From positions 1-64,000 of the forward strand of contig JADJLQ010000001.1 in assembly GCA_016709995.1 (NCBI GenBank): a stretch of 64,000 bases of DNA, given 5' to 3'. Under the pieces are notes generated by a model. The model was not told where the DNA came from, did no database searches, and worked only from the letters and a program-made list of their open reading frames with translations. Each line of letters opens with the position of its first letter. Within the stretch, counting starts at the first letter, position 1. The translations under genes were made by a program, and so were the position numbers. Source of the DNA: Saprospiraceae bacterium (lineage in GTDB: Bacteria > Bacteroidota > Bacteroidia > Chitinophagales > Saprospiraceae). Shown here in pieces: positions 36,061-45,467 of this stretch.

Positions 36061-37668
36061 ATGAAACTTTATAAAATTCTAAGTTTATTTTTATTGGTCA
36101 ATTTATTTACCATTACTTCCTGTGATGATTATTTGGACATCAATGATGACCCTAATAATCCTACAGATGCTCAGCTGAATAATCTAATGCCTTATAGTCA
36201 GGCGGCCATAATAGGTGCTTTAGGGATGGGTACTGCCGGTATTTCCGAGCTGGTTTCGGTATATGCTCATCACATCGTGCAGAGAGGAGATCACGATGAT
36301 TATAAAATCACAGAAAATGAATTTTCGCTCACTCAATCCTGGGAAAAATTTTACGCTGTAGCCCTGCCTGATCTCAACATCGCCATCGAAAAAGCAGTCG
36401 AGTCAAACAGCTGGGCCTATGCAGGCATGGCTAAACTGCTCAAAGTACAAATGTTTAGTGCTATCGTTGACCTCTGGGGAGACATGCCTTATTCAGAGGC
36501 TGGGTTAGGGGCTGAGGCTACTTTCCCTAAGTTTGATGATGACAAAGAGATTTACAGGGATCTCTTCAGATTAGGGGAGGAGGCACTTGCAGATTTAGAC
36601 AAAGTGAGCTCCCGTAAACCATCAGGTGATGATCTCATCTATAAAGGGGATATGAATAAATGGAAAAAATACGGCAGGTCTCTTTTGTTGAATATGTATA
36701 ACAAGGTAAGGTTGACCGATTTGTATGATGGCGCAAAGGTGGCTTCCCTCATTAATTCAAGTTTGATCAGTGGTACCAATGAAGATTTCGAATTGACTTA
36801 TAATACTTCCATTACTCCTGAAAATCGCAATCCCGGTTTTATTAGGGAATATACCCAGGGAAGTCCAACTTATTATATTTCACCTTACTTCTACCTAGTC
36901 ATGAAAGGAGAAACTGCTGCTCAGAATAGTACGATGGTTGGCATCAAGGATCCAAGGATTCCATATTATTTCTATAATCAGCTCAATGCCAGTGAAACTG
37001 CTGAAAATCCAGTTTCTTACCAGGATGGTCAATTCCTTTCTATTTGGTTTGCCTCTTATGACAAAGATCCAAACGAAGGTTTTGATCAGGGCAAATCTCA
37101 GACTATGTTGGGTCTATGGCCTATCGGTGGGGCATTTGACAACAAATCTGGCGCCAGTGGTGATCTGAATTCGGGACTAAAAGGTGCAGGGGCACAGCGT
37201 ATACTCACGACTGCTGATTTATTTTTCATCCGGGCTGAATTAGCTTTGACCAAAAATACAGGAGAAAGCGCTCAGGCTCTAGTAGAATCTGGTATCAAGG
37301 CTGCTTTTGCCAAAGTCAATAAAGTAGCAAGCCTGGCCGGAGCACCGGCTATAGCAGATGGTGATATCAATGCCTATACAAAGAGTGTATTGGCAAAATA
37401 TGATGCAGGTGATAATCAAAAGAAATTAGAACTCATCCTGACTCAAAAATGGATCCATGACTTTGGATATGGCCTCGAATCGTATAATGATATTCGCCGT
37501 ACAGGATTCCCACAAATTTGTGATCCGTCTCGTGATCCCAATGTGTATTCTGCTCAGACCAGGCCTTACCCCGTTTCTCTCTTGTATGATGGAGATGATC
37601 TTTCTACCAATCCTAATGGCAAACAACGCAACCAATATACTGACAAGGTATTTTGGGACATTGACTAA
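36061..37668 (+). CDS. SusD-like outer-membrane lipoprotein (SusD-like_2 type)
   Basis: The 535-residue surface lipoprotein pairs with the preceding SusC. The signal ends in the lipobox TITSCDDYLDINDDPNNP; the motif DINDDPNNP is common at the start of this SusD subgroup. Tetratricopeptide-like helices follow (LLKVQMFSAIVDLWGDMPYS) and the C-terminus contains LELILTQKWIHDFGYGLE and FPQICDPSRDPN. The gene is intact. Confidence 0.92.
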   Translation: MKLYKILSLFLLVNLFTITSCDDYLDINDDPNNPTDAQLNNLMPYSQAAIIGALGMGTAGISELVSVYAHHIVQRGDHDDYKITENEFSLTQSWEKFYAVALPDLNIAIEKAVESNSWAYAGMAKLLKVQMFSAIVDLWGDMPYSEAGLGAEATFPKFDDDKEIYRDLFRLGEEALADLDKVSSRKPSGDDLIYKGDMNKWKKYGRSLLLNMYNKVRLTDLYDGAKVASLINSSLISGTNEDFELTYNTSITPENRNPGFIREYTQGSPTYYISPYFYLVMKGETAAQNSTMVGIKDPRIPYYFYNQLNASETAENPVSYQDGQFLSIWFASYDKDPNEGFDQGKSQTMLGLWPIGGAFDNKSGASGDLNSGLKGAGAQRILTTADLFFIRAELALTKNTGESAQALVESGIKAAFAKVNKVASLAGAPAIADGDINAYTKSVLAKYDAGDNQKKLELILTQKWIHDFGYGLESYNDIRRTGFPQICDPSRDPNVYSAQTRPYPVSLLYDGDDLSTNPNGKQRNQYTDKVFWDID

Positions 37669-37712
37669 TCTTCATTTATTTATTTGATCCTTTTTAAATA
37701 AAAATTATCAAC

Positions 37713-38615
37713 ATGAAAAAATTCCTTTTTATTATAGCCACTTTAAGCATACTCTCTCAGTGCACGGATGATAGCAAGATCAGGATACCTGATATACCAG
37801 CTGGAGTCAATCTCAGAATCATAGTAGATCCCGCGCATACTGGCATTTTTACTGACAAGATTGCGACAGATTTTCTTGCATTCGATATGTATAGTGAAAA
37901 CAAAGATCTCAGCCTGGTTGAAATTTATTCAAGCAAAGCTGGGGAGAAAAAATTGATGAAATCTTTTTCTCAAGCTGATTTTGACAATGGCAATGGTAAG
38001 GTCAGGGTCGAATTTAAAGCTTCAGATTTTGCTGCTGCTTTTGCAGAGCCAGGGCTTGCAGATGGAAGCAAGGTGGGCAATTTTGCTTTGAGTCCTTTGG
38101 TTAAACTCAACGATGGCAGGGTATATCCATCCTACATCAGGTTTTCGAGCACAGACTCCTTATTGAACATTGGCCCTTCTATCAATGGAGCTCCTGCTTC
38201 CAGTTTTACTTTAGGGTTCAATTCATTCATAACGTGTCCGGCGGTTGACATTTCTGGCCCATACAAAGTCGTTGAAGCAAAAGGCATGTCCACTGATGGC
38301 TGTTGTCCCAATCTGGTCACTCTCAGTGGCAATATCGTGACCATCACCAGGCTGACAGCATCCTCTTTTAAAATCAGTGATTTGACAGGTGGATTATATT
38401 TTGATTGGTACGATGTATATGGTATTGGCAAACCTGAAGACTCTCCGGGAGAGATTGCTTATAGCTGTGACGAGGTCTTTATCCAAAATTCGCCAGAGCC
38501 ATTTGGCGATAAATTTGCCGGGCAGGGTATCTATGATCAAACTACCAAAACATTGAGTTATGATTGGACCAATGGGTATGGAGATTTCGGGTCTATCAAA
38601 CTAATAAAGATGTAA
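37713..38615 (+). CDS. Lipoprotein linked to a SusC/SusD pair, unknown function
   Basis: The 300-residue protein has a lipoprotein signal (LSILSQCTDD) and mostly beta-rich sequence. It lies 44 bases after susD, before a strong terminator, so it is the third gene of the operon. Its position matches that of SusE/SusF-like glycan-binding surface lipoproteins, but I see no clear family motif. A pair of Cys (DGCCPN) and a YSCDEVFI stretch may form disulphides. Confidence 0.7.
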   Translation: MKKFLFIIATLSILSQCTDDSKIRIPDIPAGVNLRIIVDPAHTGIFTDKIATDFLAFDMYSENKDLSLVEIYSSKAGEKKLMKSFSQADFDNGNGKVRVEFKASDFAAAFAEPGLADGSKVGNFALSPLVKLNDGRVYPSYIRFSSTDSLLNIGPSINGAPASSFTLGFNSFITCPAVDISGPYKVVEAKGMSTDGCCPNLVTLSGNIVTITRLTASSFKISDLTGGLYFDWYDVYGIGKPEDSPGEIAYSCDEVFIQNSPEPFGDKFAGQGIYDQTTKTLSYDWTNGYGDFGSIKLIKM

Positions 38616-38714
38616 GCAAATGAGTATCAATTCACTATAAATACATTAACTCCTAACTCCAAATTCTTTTAATGCACTCTACTGTTTATTAAAAAGAATT
38701 AGAGTAAGTTTTTT

Positions 38715-38758
38715 GGGCAGTTGAGCTTCGCAAAGGCGTAGGCACCTGCCCTTTTTTT
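38715..38758 (+). terminator. Rho-independent terminator
   Basis: Arms GGGCAG (38715-38720) and CTGCCC (38746-38751) are followed by seven T. It ends the first SusC/SusD operon; the loop is long and partly self-complementary. Confidence 0.75.
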
Positions 38759-38823
38759 GTTTTATGACCTGCCCCATTTTATCGGCATCATATAACCAAC
38801 TGATAGCATTATTTTAAGTTTAC

Positions 38824-39521
38824 TTACTGTGAGTTGACATTGATCTTCCAATGTCCTTTAGATTCCAGCTCAAACTCCAACCTCACTGAAATGGGGGCAC
38901 TCAAACCCTTTTGAGCATTATAATTCATCCTCACTCTTAAAGGAAACACACAATTTTCTATAATTGCTTTATTGGGCCCTTGCATGTAAAAAGTGCCTGA
39001 TGACGGATTGATGGATACACCACTTAATACAGATCTGGTACCCAACATAATCTCCACTCGCTCCGTTCTTTCGTCAGGTTTATCAAATTGAGTGGATAAG
39101 GTGTTTAAATTTTGAATGATGGTGTATTTTTTTTCCAATATTTCTTCGATAAACTCATCTTGCTTCCAGCGTCCTAATTTTCCTCCAAGGATTTCGGTAC
39201 TATCCTTATTTATGGCTTTAACGGATTGGACTTCAAACATTCTTCCTTCACCATGACGGAGTCCATTTTTGAATTCACCTACATAGTATGACCCGTTTTC
39301 ATAAATATATTTTCCTTTTCCCTGGGGTATCCCTTCCTTAAAACTTCCTTCATATGTTTCTTTTCCGATGGCCAACCCCTCCCCGTGTGCTAATCTATTT
39401 TTACAGTCTCCTTCATAGGTACCTTGTAGATTCTGTGGTATTACTTTGTAATTACTAGTTTGCCGTTGTGAAAAACTGACAAAAGAAAAAGCAGTAATAT
39501 CGAAATAATATAATTTTTCAT
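38824..39521 (-). CDS. Exported MORN-repeat protein, one frameshift near the signal peptide
   Basis: MORN repeats are visible as TYEGDCKNRLAHGEG, TYEGSFKEGIPQGKG and YYVGEFKNGLRHGEG, and a C-terminal domain of about 120 residues follows (LGTRSVLSGVSINPSSG). The ATG at 39521 encodes a signal peptide (MKNYIISILLLFLLSVF) that leaves frame at the A run 39471-39475; one added base gives SVFSQRQTSNYKV and joins the repeats. A shorter reading would start at 39375, inside the repeats, and is unlikely. The repeats may bind the cell surface or lipids; the role is unknown. Confidence 0.7.
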
Positions 39522-39654
39522 TTTGTTTGTGTTTAAAATCATTACAACGAGCAAGGTAGGCTAAATGTTAATTTATTTATTGAAAAATCTCTGTTTAAGG
39601 GTGGCAAGGCAGCACTTTTCATTAACATATCGTTTGACTCAGAGTTAAGAAACC

Positions 39655-39683
39655 TTTGGTTTTTTAATTTTTTATTAACTTAG
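39655..39683 (+). promoter_or_regulatory. Probable Bacteroidota promoter of a SusC/SusD operon
   Basis: TTTG at 39655-39658 and TAACTTAG at 39676-39683 are 17 bases apart and match the -33 and -7 elements (TTTG, TAnnTTTG) with one mismatch. The SusC start is 24 bases downstream. Confidence 0.55.
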
Positions 39684-39706
39684 CGTCGAAATTTTAACAT
39701 TTTATC

Positions 39707-42700
39707 ATGAAAAGACTTACTCTAACCATTTTTTCGGTTTTGCTGGCTTTGACTTCGGTCCTTGCTCAGCGTACTATTACCGGCACAGTCAAAGAGATTA
39801 GTGGAGAGCCACTGATAGGTGCCAATGTATATCTGAAAGGGACCACTACAGGTACCACTACGGACATTGATGGAACATATACTATTGATGTTCCTTCTGA
39901 ATCATCCATTTTAGTGATTTCTTATATTGGTTATAATGACCAGGAGATTACGGTGGGCAATCAACAACAAATAGATATTACTTTGAGTGAAGGGATTACC
40001 TTGGCGGAGACGGTAGTTACTGCCTTAGGTATCAGCCGGTCTCAGAAGTCTCTGACCTATTCTGCTCAACAAGTGGACGCAGAACAACTTAGGCAGATAC
40101 CTTCCACCTCAGTCAATAATGCCTTGAGTGGAAAAATCGCCGGGGTCCAGGTGAGAAGCCAATCTTCAATGGCTTTGGGTAGAGATGCTACCATTCGTAT
40201 ACGAGGCGCAGGTTCTTTAAATGACAAAACACCGCTTTATGTTATAGATGGCACACCGGTAGCTAGTGCCCAGGACATCAGTGTAGACGATATAGAAGCA
40301 ATGACTGTACTCAAAGGCCCCAGTGCAACTGCCTTGTATGGACAGAGAGGGGATGCAGGTGTGGTTGTTATTCAAACCAAAAGAGCTAAAGCTTCTAAAA
40401 ATGTAGGTATCGAAATCAACTCAGGTACATTTTTTGACAATGTGTACATTTTGCCAAGATATCAGAACTCTTATGCAGGTGGCGGAGCACCTGATTTAAT
40501 AGAGTTTAATTGGGAAGCCGGCATGCCGGATGAATGGAAAACTTTCGAAGGAAAGTTTTATCATGATTATTCCGATGATGCTTCCTGGGGGCCCCGTATG
40601 GTTGGTCAGGAATATATACCCTGGTATTCCTGGTATGTAGGTACTCCTGCTTTTGGACAAACTGCCAAACTGGTAGGTCAACCAAATAACGTACGTGATT
40701 TTTACGGTACTGGAGTTACCTTAAATAATAACGTAAGTTTAAGTAAGGGTGGAGAAGGATATAGTATCCGTGTCTCCTATACTAACCAAAATATAAAAGG
40801 CATGCTGCCTTATTCCAGTTCGAATAAAAATACCCTTAACACCACTGGTAATTTTGACCTGGGCAAATATTTTACAGCCGGATTTAATATCAATATGGCA
40901 AATCAAAAAATCAATGGTCAATTTGATGACGGTTATGCCAATCAATCTTCTGGATCTTTTAACCAGTGGTTTCACAGAGATCTTGATCTAAAGAAAATTA
41001 AAGAATACCAGGGTATGTATTCACCAGAAGGAATACTTTCGAGTTGGAATCATAATAATCCTGGAAGCTATTTGTCCAGCCCCTTAGATTTTTATGGTGG
41101 CAATTATTGGTATAATTATTATGACTGGTTTGAAAACTTAAGTCAAACATCTAATCGAAACAGAATGTTTGGCGATGTTAATTTGACTTTCAAGCCATTC
41201 AAAAACTTCCAGGTTCAGGGTTTTGTACGTAGAAACCAAATAGAAGTACTGGATGAATCTTATGTAAAAGCGATACTCGAAAATAGCGGTACCCAAACAG
41301 GTGTTAGGAATAGTTATAGCTACAATCAGGGATTTTTCGAACCTTCAGATGGCTCTGCCGGTAAAGAAGACAACTATGAATTATTAGCTTCCTACCATAC
41401 CAGAGTGAAGGCCTTTTCATTGGATTTTAAGGCTGGAGGTAATATAAGAAAAGTTACAGCTACTAGTGTTGGCGGTGCAACCGTAGATGGTTTGTCTGTG
41501 CCTGATTTATTCACTTTGGCTAACTCTAAGTCTCCGGCCACTTTTGGTAGCGGACGCAGTTTTAAAACGGTAAACAGCTTATATGGTACCGGTACCTTCG
41601 GATTCAAAGACATGCTATATGTTGACTTTGCAGCCAGAAACGACTGGAGTAGTGCTTTACCTAAAAATGCCAATTCTTATCTATATCCTTCCGTAGGTGT
41701 GAGCTTTTGTTCAGCGAATTATTGGGTATCAATGATTTATCATTTGGTAAAATTCGTGCCAGTTGGGCACAGGTGGGATCTGATTTAGGACCATATCAAC
41801 TCTCTTTAAATTATGGGGTAGCGGCTAATCAATGGAATGGTTCATTCCTCATGAGTACACCGGATGGATTGATTGACCCGAATATCAAACCTTCACTTTC
41901 TACAGCCTATGAAGGCGGAATAGATCTAAAGTTCCTCCACAATAGAGTAGGACTTTCTGCTACTGTATACAAAGAGAATAAAATTGATGAAATTTTGAGT
42001 GTGCCGGTTTCAGGTGCTTCAGGATTTTCTTCAAAAAATATTAATGCAGGTAGAGTGGAGAGACAGGGCTTGGAATTAACCCTCGATGCTACTCCAATTT
42101 CTTCAAAAAAAGTTAACTGGAATATTACCTTCAATTGGGCTAAAAACGAAACTAAAATTGTTGAACTGGCAGAGGGCATTGATGCCATTATTCGTGAGAC
42201 CGGTACATTTGGTACCAGTAGTGGTGCAAGGTTAGTTCACCAGGTAGGACAGAATTGGGGTCAGTTAAGAGGTGGAGGAATCAAACGAAATGCACAAGGG
42301 GTACCTATTCTCGATGCAACTGGATTGTTTACATTACAGCCTGATACCTATTTTGGATCAGTATTGCCAGACTGGACAGGTGGTATATTGAATGAAATTA
42401 GTGTTGGTAATTTGTTCGCTAATTTCAATATTGACTTTTCTAAAGGAGGAGTATTTTATTCATTATCTGATCATTGGGGTAAATTCTCAGGATTATTTGA
42501 GGAGACGGCTGCCTTGAATGACAAAGGCAATCCAAGCAGAGATGCTGTGGCTGTAGGCGGCGGAGTGCATGCTGTTGGTGTCAGTGCTGATGGGTCACCT
42601 GTCGATGTTTATGTAGATGCTCAGACTTATTGGCATCAGTTTAGAACCAGAAGCATAGCTGAGGATAATATTCATTCTTTAGATTTCGTTAAATTGAGAG

Positions 42701-42909
42701 AAGTAAATGTTGGATATAAAATCCCAACTTCAAAACTGGGCCTGAAATATATCAATACGATCGTTGTATCTTTTATTGCTCGCAACCCTTGGTTGATTTC
42801 TTCTAAATCTAAGGACTTTGATCCATCTGAGGTGGGTCAGCGGTATGGTGAAAATGGCCAATTCCCGGGTACGCGTTCCTTTGGTTTTAATATTAAACTT
42901 GGCTTTTAA
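39707..42909 (+). CDS. SusC/RagA-family TonB-linked outer-membrane protein, one frameshift
   Basis: The protein has a signal peptide (LLALTSVLAQ), a carboxypeptidase-regulatory-like domain (ISGEPLIGANVYLKG), a plug domain (KIAGVQVRSQSSMALGRD, YVIDGTPVAS, LKGPSATALYGQRG) and a barrel. The frame breaks at the T run 41705-41708; one added T gives VSFLFSELLGINDLSFGK and the barrel continues to RSFGFNIKLGF at 42909. Repaired length is about 1067 residues, normal for the family. It has no STN domain. Its SusD partner starts 18 bases downstream. Confidence 0.9.
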
Positions 42910-42927
42910 TTAAAAATATATTTAATA

Positions 42928-44373
42928 ATGAAAAATTTATTCAAATCTATATCACTTATTGCTTTCGCGTTCTTATTCAGTACTTGCTCATTGTCAGATT
43001 TTGGAGATGTTAATAAGAACCCAAATGCCACCACAGTACCGGTTACTTCTGCTTTGCTGACCAACGTTTTGGCAGGCCTTGGCGGATGGACTCAGGGTAT
43101 GAACGAAGGATTATATGCTCAATACTTTTCTGAGTCTCAATATACTGATGCTTCCTTGTACTCGTTACAACAAATCAATTTTACAGGTAATTATTCCGGG
43201 GCTATGTATGACTTGCAGAATATTATTAATAACAACACCGATGAAGACACTAAAAATGAAGTGACTGCCAATGGCTCAAATGCCAATCAAATCGCGGTTG
43301 CTAAAATTTTGTTGACTTACCTCTATATGCACCAGACGGATCGATGGGGTGATGTGCCTTATAGTACAGCACTCACAGGTGATGCAAAACCTACCTACGA
43401 TACCCAGGCTGATATATATAAAGGATTTTTTAGTACACTCAAAAGCGCAATCGCCCAATTTGATAATGGATTGGCTGCTCAGGGTGATATTCTTTTTGGT
43501 GGAGACAAAGCGAAGTGGAAAAAATTTGCCAATTCTTTGCGTTTGGTTTTAGCGATGAGGTTGTCTAAAGTAGATCCCGCATCAGGTAAAACAGAATTCA
43601 GTGCTGCTTTTTCTGATGCAGCCGGTTATTTATCTTCCGCTGCAGATGATGTCACTTTATTCTACCCGGGAGCTACTTATAAAAACCCATGGTACGTTGT
43701 ATATGATGGTCGTAAAGATTATTCCATCAGTGATGTAATGGTTACTGCTTTGAAAAACCTGAATGATTCAAGATTGCAACAGTTTGGTACGCCAAACGCA
43801 AAAGGAGAAGTAAAAGGTATCCCTTATGGCCTGACGCGGGATGCTGCCATCAATTACACCAATGCCAATGCTGACTGGTCATTGATTTTAGCACCTAAAT
43901 GGAGATCTCAGACAGCTCCGGTTGTAGTCTTAGCTGCATCTCAGGTGCTTTTGCCTCTTGCTGAGGCCATTCAAAGAGGTTGGGTCACTGGTGATAAAAA
44001 TAAGTTTTATGCTGATGGCATTAAAGCTTCGTTCGAAAGATGGGGAATCAGTGATGCTTCTACTATAAATACCTATGTTAATTCGAATTCTGTCGCTTTA
44101 GATGGTTCCTCATCTGATCTGGAAAAAATCAATCTGCAAAAATGGATTGCTATTTATCCCGATGGTCGTAGTGGTTGGACAGAATGGAGAAGAACGGGTA
44201 CGCCTACTTTGACACCCACTCCTCAGGCTGTGAGTGCATCCAAACAGATTCCAAGAAGATTTGTATATCCTACGGTAGAGTATAATCTGAATGGAGAAAA
44301 TTTGTCTTCTGCAGTTGGTAGAGTCCCAGGTGGTGATACTCAAGATGGGCGAGTCTGGTGGGATAAGCAATAA
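42928..44373 (+). CDS. SusD-like outer-membrane lipoprotein (SusD-like_2 type)
   Basis: The 481-residue lipoprotein has a signal ending in LFSTCSLSDFGDVNKNPNA and SusD-type helices (KILLTYLYMHQTDRWGDVPY). The conserved C-terminal part reads INLQKWIAIYPDGRSGWTEW followed by RRTGTP. It is the intact partner of the frameshifted SusC immediately upstream. Confidence 0.92.
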   Translation: MKNLFKSISLIAFAFLFSTCSLSDFGDVNKNPNATTVPVTSALLTNVLAGLGGWTQGMNEGLYAQYFSESQYTDASLYSLQQINFTGNYSGAMYDLQNIINNNTDEDTKNEVTANGSNANQIAVAKILLTYLYMHQTDRWGDVPYSTALTGDAKPTYDTQADIYKGFFSTLKSAIAQFDNGLAAQGDILFGGDKAKWKKFANSLRLVLAMRLSKVDPASGKTEFSAAFSDAAGYLSSAADDVTLFYPGATYKNPWYVVYDGRKDYSISDVMVTALKNLNDSRLQQFGTPNAKGEVKGIPYGLTRDAAINYTNANADWSLILAPKWRSQTAPVVVLAASQVLLPLAEAIQRGWVTGDKNKFYADGIKASFERWGISDASTINTYVNSNSVALDGSSSDLEKINLQKWIAIYPDGRSGWTEWRRTGTPTLTPTPQAVSASKQIPRRFVYPTVEYNLNGENLSSAVGRVPGGDTQDGRVWWDKQ

Positions 44374-44401
44374 TTTTTTAAAATATAAATACCAAGATAT
44401 T

Positions 44402-45232
44402 ATGAAATTTAAATATATAATTGGACTTTTTTTGTTAGGTTGTCTTGCAAGTTGCATTGAAGAAGGAGGAAATGCAATAGAAGGGATCGGGGAAAATTTT
44501 GTCCGGATTCCTGCTGGCGCAGATGAGATTAATATTACTGCTCTTGACGCAACCGCAGGTACAAAAAAAGTTGTTTTGATGGATGTTTTTAGAGATGCAA
44601 ATTCTCAAGCATCATTAAACACGGCTTCCGATGTAAAATTAAAAGTCGATAACTCTTTGATTACTCAATACAATACGGAAAATGGTACATCATTTGTGCC
44701 ATTAGAAGGTGGGTATTCTTTAGAGTCTCTTGATTTAAAATTCGGAGCAGGTGAGTTTGGGAAAAAAGTTTACTTAAGCGTTGATCCCAGCAAGTTAGAT
44801 TTGACAAAACAATTTGCGCTTGGACTCTCTATTGAAAGTTCAACAGGGGGATTTAATACAATACCTTCGCTTGATAGAGCATTATTTAATGTGGTCATCA
44901 AAAATGAATGGCATGGTACATATCAGGCGGTAGGTGTTTTTCACCATCCAACTGCTGGCGATAGGGCTATAAACAGGGTTAAAGACTTATCTACTTCGGG
45001 ACCTAATTCAGTGATTGCTGAATTGGGTGATTTAGGTGGTTCAGGTTATTTTATGGTGTTGACTATCAATCCAGATAATTCTGTTACAATTACGCCTAGC
45101 GGGGTGACTCCAAATGTTGATCAAAGTTATGGACCTAATACCTATGATCCTGCTACTCATAGTTTCAAATTATGGTATGCTTACAATGTCGCAGCACCCA
45201 GGATTACGGAAGAGACTCTCACTTTAAAGTAA
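44402..45232 (+). CDS. DUF1735/DUF4361-like surface lipoprotein
   Basis: From the ATG at 44402 the protein has 276 residues and a lipoprotein signal (LFLLGCLASCIEEG). The N-terminal half looks like DUF1735, a BT_3987-type domain (FRDANSQASLNTASDVKLKV, LITQYNTENGTSFVPL). The C-terminal half (EWHGTYQAVGVFHHPTAGDR) resembles DUF4361. Such proteins are surface glycan-binding partners in Bacteroidota uptake loci. An upstream in-frame ATG at 44291 lies inside susD and is rejected. Gap to susD is 28 bases. Confidence 0.75.
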   Translation: MKFKYIIGLFLLGCLASCIEEGGNAIEGIGENFVRIPAGADEINITALDATAGTKKVVLMDVFRDANSQASLNTASDVKLKVDNSLITQYNTENGTSFVPLEGGYSLESLDLKFGAGEFGKKVYLSVDPSKLDLTKQFALGLSIESSTGGFNTIPSLDRALFNVVIKNEWHGTYQAVGVFHHPTAGDRAINRVKDLSTSGPNSVIAELGDLGGSGYFMVLTINPDNSVTITPSGVTPNVDQSYGPNTYDPATHSFKLWYAYNVAAPRITEETLTLK

Positions 45233-45272
45233 TTTGCAGTATAGTCTTAAAGCTATTGCTCTTTAATTATTA

Positions 45273-45312
45273 AAAAAGGCTTTCAGACCTCGGTTTGAAA
45301 GCCTTTTCTTTT
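45273..45312 (+). terminator. Rho-independent terminator
   Basis: AAGGCTTTCA and TGAAAGCCTT form a perfect 10-bp stem flanked by A and T runs, so it may work in both directions. It ends the second SusC/SusD unit. Confidence 0.85.
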
Positions 45313-45467
45313 TGAACAATTCATAGAGATAAATCTTGAATACCACCATATATACTGCTTTTTATGTTAACACCATCTTCACAAATTGCAAGATAAGATC
45401 GTTAATACTTTTAGGAACATTTCTTCTGGATAAGACTTTTTTTTAACTAATCACTAAATCAAACTTA

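Noticed and set aside
32664..38708. Inverted repeat CTTACTCTAATTCT (32664-32677) and AGAATTAGAGTAAG (38695-38708) flanking the first SusC/SusD operon
   Set aside because: A 14-bp match between two places in 64 kb is expected by chance several times, and no invertase gene or invertible promoter is nearby.
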